Shown here: piece by piece, positions 1 to 5,050 of the stretch
Position numbering within the stretch: the stretch's first letter is position 1
How the letters are laid out: each line of letters opens with the position of its first letter
The notes under the pieces: generated by a model
What the model saw: the letters and a program-made list of their open reading frames with translations, nothing else
Database searches by the model: none
What the model was told of the DNA's origin: nothing
Position numbers and translations under genes: made by a program
Source of the DNA: an uncultured Ellagibacter sp.
GTDB taxonomy: Bacteria > Actinomycetota > Coriobacteriia > Coriobacteriales > Eggerthellaceae
Direction of reading: 5' to 3'
Length of the DNA stretch: 6,714 bases
NCBI GenBank assembly: GCA_934661105.1
Contig: CAKUIV010000108.1
Span: forward strand, 1 to 6,714

Positions 1-234
1 GTACTCGAAGGAATCGATCTGGTCGACGAGCAGGGGGATCTTCGCGCGGTCATCCTGGAAGTTCACGTACTGCCGCATACGCGCGCGCAACTGCTTCGCC
101 TTGCCGACGTAGATGACCTCGCCGTCCTTGTTCTTCCACAAGTAGACGCCGGGAAGCGTCGGCACGGCGTCGAGGCCGTGCTTGATGCGCGCGATCTTCT
201 GCGCCTGGGTTTCTTTCGCTGTTTGCTTGTCCAT
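1..234 (-). CDS. uvrC: UvrC, excinuclease ABC subunit C (N-terminal 78 residues; continues past left edge)
   Basis: UvrC is the dual-incision nuclease of bacterial nucleotide excision repair. It is recruited by UvrB at a lesion and cuts 3' with its N-terminal GIY-YIG domain, then 5' with a C-terminal RNase H-like domain. Only the N-terminus is visible, starting MDKQTAKETQ. The GIY-YIG signature is clear: LPGVYLWKNKDGEVIYVGKA (residues 27-46), then LRARMRQY, a hallmark of UvrC. The middle, UvrB-binding and (HhH)2 regions lie outside the window. The start is the ATG at 234, just ahead of the family's usual N-terminus. No Shine-Dalgarno precedes it; a TACACT -10-like hexamer ends 7 nt upstream, which would fit a leaderless mRNA. 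It lies 73 bp downstream of the small membrane-protein gene and behind pcrA, so it may be in the same repair operon. Identity is near certain; the mode of expression is inferred. Confidence 0.96.
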   Translation of the reverse strand, partial: MDKQTAKETQAQKIARIKHGLDAVPTLPGVYLWKNKDGEVIYVGKAKQLRARMRQYVNFQDDRAKIPLLVDQIDSFEY

Positions 235-241
235 AGTGGAA

Positions 242-247
242 AGTGTA
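242..247 (-). promoter_or_regulatory. possible -10 hexamer for leaderless uvrC transcription
   Basis: On the minus strand TACACT ends 7 nt before the uvrC ATG, the distance expected if transcription starts at or next to the A of the start codon. No purine-rich ribosome-binding site is present between it and the ATG. No convincing -35 exists 16-18 bp upstream, so this is a weak call that rests on the spacing and the missing Shine-Dalgarno. Confidence 0.3.
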
Positions 248-249
248 GC

Positions 250-299
250 AAAAGGCCGGACGCGTAAGCGTGCTATACGCGCTTCGTCACGGAGCCGGC
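250..299 (-). terminator. possible imperfect hairpin with short T-run between small membrane gene and uvrC
   Basis: Read on the minus strand, a GCCG/CGGC pair encloses GACG/CGTC and AGCG/CGCT pairings, with bulges, around an apical loop. TTTT follows (250-253). It sits between the stop of the 92-residue ORF and the uvrC start. It could be a weak or partial terminator, a processing site or chance in GC-rich DNA. The bulged stem keeps confidence low. Confidence 0.25.
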
Positions 300-307
300 A
301 CGCACGT

Positions 308-586
308 CTACCGCACGCCCGTTCCCAAAACGATTGCAGCGATCGCCACAATGACGATGCACGCGATCGCCGTGAGCACTGCCGCGGCAACCCCCGACGC
401 CTTGGGCTTCTGCCATTCCTCGTTGGGAAGATCGATCGGCTTGCGCGTAAGGGTCTCGCGCGACATGTCGACTCCTCTTTGGCCAGCGATCTCATCCTTC
501 GCCTGCAAAGCCGCTTTGCGGGCGCGAAGCTGAGATGCCGCCCCGAGCGACGACCCTTCGCGAACGTCTCCATTTTCGCTTGTCAT
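308..586 (-). CDS. small single-span membrane protein, unknown function (92 aa; alternative 52-aa start at 466)
   Basis: I do not recognise this family. The 92-residue product has a polar, charged N-terminal part (residues 1-62; a helix-like RARKAALQAKDEIAGQR stretch at 21-37). One strongly hydrophobic segment at about 65-88 (VAAAVLTAIACIVIVAIAAIVL) is followed by only a few residues (GTGVR). This looks like a C-terminally anchored protein, with orientation uncertain. The ATG at 586 is 15 nt after the pcrA stop. Its AGGAGG Shine-Dalgarno (598-603) overlaps the pcrA TAG, implying translational coupling, though the 11-nt spacing is long. A second in-frame ATG at 466 (residue 41) has AAAGAGGAG only 5 nt upstream, better spaced, and would give a 52-residue protein that keeps the whole membrane span. 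Either or both starts may be used. Its place between pcrA and uvrC suggests co-expression with repair genes; a repair role is not shown. Confidence 0.72.
   Translation of the reverse strand: MTSENGDVREGSSLGAASQLRARKAALQAKDEIAGQRGVDMSRETLTRKPIDLPNEEWQKPKASGVAAAVLTAIACIVIVAIAAIVLGTGVR
472..480 (-). promoter_or_regulatory. internal Shine-Dalgarno in front of ATG at 466
   Basis: AAAGAGGAG on the minus strand, followed by TCGAC and then ATG. This is better spaced than the site serving the ATG at 586. It decides between, or allows both of, a 92- and a 52-residue product. Confidence 0.55.
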
Positions 587-597
587 CTGAACGTGAA

Positions 598-603
598 CCT
601 CCT
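598..603 (-). promoter_or_regulatory. Shine-Dalgarno overlapping the pcrA stop codon
   Basis: The minus strand reads TAGGAGG, in which TAG (604-602) is the pcrA stop and AGGAGG (603-598) is a full Shine-Dalgarno for the ATG at 586. Ribosomes finishing pcrA could re-initiate on the small gene. Confidence 0.65.
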
Positions 604-3007
604 AATCGTTTTGCGGGGGAAGCGTCTGCGCATCGGCGCAATCGACTGCGCTTTCCGCCTTGCCTGACGACTCCTCGGGCAAACCGTGCGCCGCATCTGC
701 GGAATCGAGTTTTGCTCGAAACGATATGACGCGCGGCGTGTCGAGCGCGTCGAACTGCACGACGTACGCACGCTTTTCCTCGTCGAGACCGACCACCGTG
801 CCGCACCCAAACACCTTATGGCGGACCCGCGCTCCGACAGGAAAGCGAGCGTCCGCCGTCATGCCGGCCATCCACCGATCGGTCGCCGCGTACGCGTCGC
901 GCGCACAGGCGAGCTCTTCGTCCGTCGGCTTGTTCGAGAACTGTAGCGCCCCGGGGTCGATATCGAGCAAGAACCGCGACGGATAACGCGGCGACCCTTC
1001 GTGAGAGAACCCTTCTGCCTCGGTAAGATACAGCCCGTCCTTCGCTCGCGTCACAGCCACGAATGCGAGTCGCCGCTCCTCCTCCATACCCTCGATCGTT
1101 TTCGTCTTGCGCGAGGGCAACACCCCTTCGGAAAGCGAGCAAAGAAAGACATGGGGGAACTCGAGTCCCTTCGCCGCATGAATGGTCATGAGACGCACGT
1201 TATCCCGCGACGCGCTATCGGCGTCGGCGTTCGTGAGCAGCGCGACGTGCGCGAGGTAATGCTCGAGCGTCACCTCTTCCCCGCAGGTGGTCTCGAATTC
1301 GTAGACCGACTGCTTGAGCTCGGCCACGTTATCGAGCCTCTCCTGACTTCCCTCCGTGCGAAGGGCCTGCTCGTAACCGCTTTCGTTGATAACGGCCGCC
1401 AATACCTCGGAAACGGGACGCCCCTCGTAAGACGAGCGGAAACGCCCGACCAACGCCACCAGCTGCTTCGCGCGCGTGCGTTTGAAGATGTCGTCGTCGA
1501 TAGTGCGCTCGAGCGCCTGGTAAAGCGTGCAGTCGTTGGCGTCGGCGTAACGCTGCAGAAACGCCATGCGGCGCTGACCCAGATTGCGCTTCGGGACGTT
1601 CGCCACACGCATGAAGGAAAGGTCGTCTTGATATGCGACGAGGCGCAGATAGGCAAGCGAGTCCTTCACCTCCTTGCGCCCGAAAAAGGGGGCGCCCGAG
1701 AACACCGCATGGGGTATTTCCGCCTTCAAAAGCGCCTCTTCCACCGGTCGAGACGCATAATGCGCGCGATAGAGCACCGCCATATCGCGATACGCCACCC
1801 CTTCCTCGTGCAACGCGCGCACGCCTTCGACGATCCACGCCGCTTCATCCGAAGACGACTTCGCGTGATGCCAGACCGTCGGCCCGTGCTGCGAGCGGCG
1901 AGCGGCGAGATCCTTCGGGATGCGAGCGCGGTTCTTCTCGATCAGCGAGTTCGCAACCGCAATGACTTCGGGCACCGAACGGTAGTTCTCAAGCATCATG
2001 ATGGTGCGCGTGCCGGGGAACACGCGATCGAAATCGAGCAGGTAGCGCACGTTCGCACCACGCCAGGTGTAGATGGTTTGGTCGGGATCGCCCACGACGA
2101 ACAGGTTCTTATGGTAGGCGGCAAGCACTTCCATAAGCTCGTGCTGAAGCCCGTCGATATCCTGGAACTCATCGATCATGATGTATTCCAAGCGCTTCTG
2201 CCACTTCAGCTTGATGTCGGGAAACTGCTCGAAGATGTACAGCGTGACCACGATCAGATCGTTGTAGTCGAAGGCGAAGCACTTCTTTTCCTGGTAGAGG
2301 TACCCGTAGAAGATGATGTCGGGCACGCTTTCCGCGCGATCGTACTTCTCGCGCAAAGAGGCAAGCGGCATGGCGAGCAGGTCGCGGTAATACTCGGGGC
2401 GCTCTTTGAGTTTCATGATTTCGATCATGTCGCGCGCTTTGCCGAACGTCATGTCGCGCAGCGTGAGCCCGCGCTCTTCATAGATGGCTTGGAGCATCTG
2501 GTCGATGTCCGCGTTGTCCAGGACGAGGAAGCTTTTGGGATAACCGACCGCGTTCGAGTCTTCTTGCAGGACCGACACGCAGAAGCCGTGGAACGTGTTG
2601 ATGAAGCCCGTGTCGTTGTCGCCCGTAAGACGCCGGATGCGATGGCGCATTTCGTTTGCCGCCTTGTTGGTGAAGGTGACGCAGAGGATGTTCCCGGGCA
2701 TGATGCCCAAATCGTTCACCAGGTACGCGAAACGCTCGGTAAGTGCACGGGTCTTACCCGTACCCGCGCCTGCGATGACGCGCACGTAGCCCTCCGTAGT
2801 CGTAACCGCTTCCATCTGGGCGGCATTAGGCGGTTCGGCGGTGTTTCCCGGCAAGTGGGCGAGGGGCACGTCTTCACACGCAGACGAAGCACCTGCGAAG
2901 CCCCGCTCATCCGCGTAGTCGGACCGCGCGCCCTTCCCTTCGACGGCGGCATGTTCGATTTCCCCGCCCAAACGGGAAAGCAGCAGTTGTTTCATCTCGT
3001 TGTCCAT
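602..3007 (-). CDS. pcrA: PcrA/UvrD-type superfamily 1A ATP-dependent DNA helicase (801 aa)
   Basis: This is a 3'-to-5' DNA translocase/helicase of the UvrD/PcrA/Rep group. These enzymes act in nucleotide excision repair after UvrC incision, in clearing proteins from DNA and in replication restart. All SF1A motifs are present: Q-motif NAAQ (61-64), Walker A AGAGTGKT (79-86), Ia VTFTNKAANEM (110-120), Ib INTFHGF (136-142), II DEFQD (279-283), III VVGDPDQTIYTWRGA (304-318), IV LENYRS (339-344), V VRLMTIHAAKGLEF (604-617), VI EERRLAFVAVTRA (643-655). A Tudor-like C-terminal domain, PVGARVRHKVFGCGTVVG, starts near 723; in PcrA/UvrD this contacts RNA polymerase. The start is the ATG at 3007, just behind a good promoter; an in-frame extension to 3127 would run back through that promoter. 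The ~60 residues before the Q-motif are longer than usual for PcrA and look unstructured. There is no Shine-Dalgarno, so the mRNA is probably leaderless. LexA control is likely. UvrD versus PcrA naming is a matter of convention here. Confidence 0.96.
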   Translation of the reverse strand: MDNEMKQLLLSRLGGEIEHAAVEGKGARSDYADERGFAGASSACEDVPLAHLPGNTAEPPNAAQMEAVTTTEGYVRVIAGAGTGKTRALTERFAYLVNDLGIMPGNILCVTFTNKAANEMRHRIRRLTGDNDTGFINTFHGFCVSVLQEDSNAVGYPKSFLVLDNADIDQMLQAIYEERGLTLRDMTFGKARDMIEIMKLKERPEYYRDLLAMPLASLREKYDRAESVPDIIFYGYLYQEKKCFAFDYNDLIVVTLYIFEQFPDIKLKWQKRLEYIMIDEFQDIDGLQHELMEVLAAYHKNLFVVGDPDQTIYTWRGANVRYLLDFDRVFPGTRTIMMLENYRSVPEVIAVANSLIEKNRARIPKDLAARRSQHGPTVWHHAKSSSDEAAWIVEGVRALHEEGVAYRDMAVLYRAHYASRPVEEALLKAEIPHAVFSGAPFFGRKEVKDSLAYLRLVAYQDDLSFMRVANVPKRNLGQRRMAFLQRYADANDCTLYQALERTIDDDIFKRTRAKQLVALVGRFRSSYEGRPVSEVLAAVINESGYEQALRTEGSQERLDNVAELKQSVYEFETTCGEEVTLEHYLAHVALLTNADADSASRDNVRLMTIHAAKGLEFPHVFLCSLSEGVLPSRKTKTIEGMEEERRLAFVAVTRAKDGLYLTEAEGFSHEGSPRYPSRFLLDIDPGALQFSNKPTDEELACARDAYAATDRWMAGMTADARFPVGARVRHKVFGCGTVVGLDEEKRAYVVQFDALDTPRVISFRAKLDSADAAHGLPEESSGKAESAVDCADAQTLPPQND

Positions 3008-3014
3008 GCGGAAC

Positions 3015-3043
3015 AGTCTACCAGATACGAACGTATGTTCCAA
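3015..3043 (-). promoter_or_regulatory. pcrA promoter (TTGGAA - 17 bp - TAGACT), probably leaderless
   Basis: On the minus strand, -35 TTGGAA (3043-3038) and -10 TAGACT (3020-3015) are separated by exactly 17 bp. Each matches the sigma-70 consensus at 4 of 6 positions, including the key T, A and final T of the -10. The -10 ends 7 nt before the pcrA ATG at 3007, so the transcript would start at or beside the start codon. This agrees with the lack of a ribosome-binding site. Confidence 0.6.
3028..3041. promoter_or_regulatory. LexA operator (Gram-positive SOS box) over the pcrA promoter
   Basis: CGAACGTATGTTCC on the plus strand matches all 14 positions of the Bacillus/actinobacterial SOS-box consensus CGAACRNRYGTTYC. 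Its core is the perfect inverted repeat GAAC-N4-GTTC (3029-3040). It overlaps the pcrA -35 hexamer and the adjoining spacer, so bound LexA would block RNA polymerase. uvrD in E. coli and pcrA in B. subtilis are known SOS genes, so target and site agree. LexA itself is not in the window. Confidence 0.85.
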
Positions 3044-3065
3044 GAATGAATCTTGTCCGTAGCGT

Positions 3066-3077
3066 ATCGCCGGCGAT
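3066..3077. other. 12-bp perfect palindrome upstream of the pcrA promoter
   Basis: ATCGCCGGCGAT is fully self-complementary and lies about 22 bp upstream of the pcrA -35. It could bind a dimeric regulator or be chance in GC-rich DNA. No known operator is recognised. Confidence 0.3.
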
Positions 3078-3097
3078 GTGCCGAAAGATGTCGGGGC

Positions 3098-3362
3098 ATG
3101 GCAACGAACGACGCTTTTGCAAAGCACTGCTCAAGGCGAGGCCCCCGAATGGCATCCAACAACGGTTTTGCAAAGGGAGCCGCGAAAACCATGCTCCCCA
3201 TGGCGTCCAAAGACGATTTTGCGCACCTAGCAAGCGTGATTTGGCGTCCAAAGACGGTTTTGCAAGGCCAGAAGACCGCTCAGTCTTTGCAAACCTGTCG
3301 CACGACGCCATCGGAGGCACCTCAAACGTCGTTTCACTTGCAAAAGCGTCTTACGATGCCAT
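3098..3362. repeat. cluster of six ~27-bp repeats, four direct then two inverted, mostly on a 51-bp step
   Basis: Plus-orientation copies lie at 3098-3124, 3149-3175, 3200-3226 and 3241-3267, and inverted copies at 3285-3311 and 3336-3362. Start-to-start distances are 51, 51 and 41 bp in the direct set and 51 bp in the inverted set. Each copy begins near TGGCGTCCAAAGACG (copies 3 and 4 share these 15 bases exactly; the others differ at several positions) and ends in TTTTGCAAAG or a variant. Five of the six contain the TTTGCAA palindromic core; copy 3 has TTTGCGC instead. The 24 bp between copies is not conserved. The cluster fills most of the 378-bp gap between the DUF2130 gene and pcrA. In their own orientation most copies read as the peptide MAS-x-D-x-FAK, but the frame breaks at the 41-bp step and copy 6 carries a stop. 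I therefore treat it as a non-coding or decayed repeat family, of unknown mobility and function. Confidence 0.8.
3241..3311. repeat. long imperfect inverted repeat formed by repeat copies 4 and 5
   Basis: Where the repeat orientation flips, copy 4 (3241-3267) and copy 5 (3285-3311) face each other across 17 bp and could pair at 19 of 27 positions. The pairing includes two uninterrupted 7-bp blocks (TGGCGTC and TTTGCAA). In RNA read from either strand this would be a sizeable hairpin. No T-run follows it, so it is not an ordinary intrinsic terminator. It could protect or punctuate the 3' end of the DUF2130 transcript. Confidence 0.5.
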
Positions 3363-3371
3363 TTGAGCGCG

Positions 3372-3400
3372 AAAGCCGAAGAGCACTACTCAACTTCGGC
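3372..3400 (-). terminator. possible weak terminator spanning the DUF2130 stop codon
   Basis: On the minus strand GCCGAAG (3400-3394) and CTTCGGC (3381-3375) form a perfect 7-bp stem. The 12-nt loop contains the TAG stop (3388-3386). Only TTT (3374-3372) follows, so termination would be weak unless the repeat-derived hairpin downstream helps. Confidence 0.4.
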
Positions 3401-4936
3401 CTCGTCGACGCCAACGGCCTCAGCAAAAGCGGCGCGAGCGGACTCGGCAGGCTCCTCCCCCGTCTCAGCCCGGCTTTCCGCAAGCTCGGCGAACATCTTC
3501 TGCATTGTCGGATTCTTCCTGGTCAGACGCTTGATAGTCAAATCTTGCGCCTTGTTGTTCGCCAAGCGCAGGTTGTTCTCCGATGACAGCAGCGCATCCT
3601 TTGTCTTCTGCAGGTGCGTGATGGTCTTGTCGATCTCCTCGATAGCGGTTTGGAACTTGCGGCTCGCGATGTCGTAATTGCGGCCGAACTTCGCCTTGAA
3701 GTCCTCCATCTGCTCCTCGAAATGCGTGATGTCGATGTTTTGGTTGCGCACTTCGGCGAGCTCGGCTTTGTACGAAAGCGCTGAAAGCGAGGCGTTGCGC
3801 AGGATGCTGATGATGGGGATGAAGAACTGCGGGCGGATGACGTACATCTTCTCGAAGCGATAACTCATATCGACGATGCCCTCGTTGTAGAGCTCGCTTT
3901 CGGGCTCGAGCATCGTCACGAGCACCGCGTATTCGCAGCCCTTCTTCCGGCGGTCGGAGTCGAGCTTCTTCAGGAAGTCCTCGTTTTTGTGCTTGTGCGT
4001 GCTGTCGTCGCTCTCGTTTTTCATCTCGAACATGATGGACACGACTTCGTTGCCGTCGTCATCGCACTCGCGGAACACGAAGTCGCCCTTCGTGCCGTCG
4101 ACGACGTCGTTGTCCTTCTCGAAATACGCCTTCGGGAACGCCGCCGCGCGCATCTTGTTGAACTCGATTTCGCAGTGCTGCTCAAGCGACTCGCCCACCA
4201 TCTTGGTGGAAAGCCGCGCCTTCATGTCCTTGTAGCGGGCGATTTCCTCTTCCTTGTAGGCGATGAGCTCGTCTTTCGCGCGAAGCTTCGTCGACATCTC
4301 CTCGCGAAGGGCGCTCACGCGCTGCTCCCCCTCGGCCGCCGTGAGCTTCACCTGTGCGGCGAGGTCGTCGCGCTCGCGCTCCACCTCGGTGCGCGCTCGG
4401 GTGACCGCAAGCTCCTTCTCCGTCGAAAACGACGCCTTCTGCGCCTCGATCCTCTGCGTGAGCTCGGCGATCTTCGCGTCGCGGGAGGCGGTCGCGTCGG
4501 CAAGGGCTCGCTCATGTTCCGCACGCGTCACGCGAGCCGAGGCTTCACGCTCGTCGGAAAGGCGGGAAAGCTTCGCTTTCAGCTCCGCGATCTCGGCGTC
4601 CTTGCTTGCGATGGCTTGGGAGAGCCTCGCCGCCTGCTCGGCAGCGACGGCGCGCGCGGCAGCTTCGTTTTCCCGCTTCAAGGAGTCGAGTGCCTGGGAA
4701 AGCGTCGCGATCTTCGCGTCGCGGGAGGCGATTTCTTCGCGCGCCTCGCCCCGCGCCTTCTCACCCTCGAACGCTACCGCCTGCTCCTGCTTTTCGACGA
4801 AGAGCTTCTCACGACGCTCGATCTCGCGATCGAACTCCGCATCGCGCACCTGCTTCACGATGTCGGCGAACCCGGACTCGTCAACCTGGAAAACGGTCCC
4901 GCAATGCGGGCATTTGATCTCGTTGGATGCCGTCAT
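3386..4936 (-). CDS. DUF2130-family protein: zinc-knuckle-like start, long coiled coil, PD-(D/E)XK nuclease-like domain (516 aa)
   Basis: The cellular role is unknown; the family (COG4487/DUF2130) is widespread and predicted to be nuclease-like. In order: a CPHCG pair (C9, C12) that could be half of a zinc site; a heavily charged alanine/glutamate/arginine-rich coiled coil, about 30-245; then the conserved domain, about 247-405. The domain holds SLEQHCEIEFNKM (250-262), GTKGDFVFRE (281-290) and IMFEMKNESDDS (301-312). GDF (D285) followed by E-x-K (E304, K306), with E252 or E256 in a preceding helix, fits a PD-(D/E)XK active site. A second helical, coiled-coil-like stretch follows (405-470), then an acidic tail. 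The coil contains three copies of an ASRDAKIAxL segment at exact 40-residue spacing. The start is the ATG at 4936, with AAAGGTGG at 4948-4941; a TTG at 4951 lacks such a site. It is transcribed alone, behind the terminator of the sulfatase-like gene. Nuclease activity is predicted, not shown. Confidence 0.88.
   Translation of the reverse strand: MTASNEIKCPHCGTVFQVDESGFADIVKQVRDAEFDREIERREKLFVEKQEQAVAFEGEKARGEAREEIASRDAKIATLSQALDSLKRENEAAARAVAAEQAARLSQAIASKDAEIAELKAKLSRLSDEREASARVTRAEHERALADATASRDAKIAELTQRIEAQKASFSTEKELAVTRARTEVERERDDLAAQVKLTAAEGEQRVSALREEMSTKLRAKDELIAYKEEEIARYKDMKARLSTKMVGESLEQHCEIEFNKMRAAAFPKAYFEKDNDVVDGTKGDFVFRECDDDGNEVVSIMFEMKNESDDSTHKHKNEDFLKKLDSDRRKKGCEYAVLVTMLEPESELYNEGIVDMSYRFEKMYVIRPQFFIPIISILRNASLSALSYKAELAEVRNQNIDITHFEEQMEDFKAKFGRNYDIASRKFQTAIEEIDKTITHLQKTKDALLSSENNLRLANNKAQDLTIKRLTRKNPTMQKMFAELAESRAETGEEPAESARAAFAEAVGVDEAEVE
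4467..4730 (-). repeat. three-fold 120-bp (40-residue) internal repeat in the coiled coil
   Basis: The peptide segments ASRDAKIATLSQ (70-81), ASKDAEIAELKA (110-121) and ASRDAKIAELTQ (150-161) start exactly 40 residues apart. In DNA the outer copies share 24 identical bases at 4707-4730 and 4467-4490, exactly 240 bp apart. The middle copy (4587-4610) is diverged. This points to duplication or gene conversion inside the coil. Confidence 0.7.
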
Positions 4937-4940
4937 AGCC

Positions 4941-4948
4941 CCACCTTT
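4941..4948 (-). promoter_or_regulatory. Shine-Dalgarno that fixes the DUF2130 start
   Basis: AAAGGTGG on the minus strand lies 4 nt (7 nt from the AGG core) before the ATG at 4936. It lies downstream of the competing TTG at 4951, so it supports the ATG. Confidence 0.6.
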
Positions 4949-4986
4949 CAATCAAGCATGCACGTTGAAACAAGGATACCCCATGC

Positions 4987-5024
4987 AAAAAGCGCCGCGA
5001 CCTCCGAATTGAAGACCGCGGCGC
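4987..5024 (-). terminator. intrinsic terminator of the sulfatase-like gene
   Basis: On the minus strand a perfect 8-bp all-GC stem, CGCGGCGC pairing with GCGCCGCG (arms at 5024-5017 and 4999-4992 in plus coordinates), is followed at once by TTTTT (4991-4987). The loop is 17 nt, longer than usual. It begins 26 bp after the stop codon of the gene ending at 5051 and separates it from the DUF2130 gene. Confidence 0.8.
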
Positions 5025-5050
5025 ATGAAGCCTGAGCTCGTTTCTCCGCG

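Noticed and set aside
1001..3049. 682-residue plus-strand open frame antisense to pcrA
   Set aside because: It is the mirror of a helicase gene with complete SF1A motifs. Long antisense frames are expected in GC-rich genes, and its product is histidine/arginine-rich with no recognisable domain.
3008..3127. in-frame 40-residue N-terminal extension of pcrA to the ATG at 3127
   Set aside because: It would run through the SOS box, the promoter and the first repeat copy, and the peptide looks random.
3098..3362. CRISPR array
   Set aside because: Copies diverge strongly, orientation flips after the fourth copy, spacing changes to 41 bp and no cas gene is present.
3053..3586. plus-strand ORF carrying three MAS-x-D-x-FAK repeats
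   Set aside because: Its second half is antisense to the DUF2130 3' end, the repeat frame breaks after the third copy, and no Shine-Dalgarno was seen. It is better explained as the repeat element itself.
4937..4951. TTG start at 4951 for the DUF2130 gene
   Set aside because: No ribosome-binding site upstream of it; the Shine-Dalgarno lies downstream, positioned for the ATG at 4936.
3989..5035. 348-residue plus-strand frame (and an overlapping 249-residue one) over the DUF2130 gene
   Set aside because: Leucine/arginine- or serine/arginine-rich complement of the coiled-coil codons; no domain. The minus-strand gene has a recognised family and a Shine-Dalgarno.
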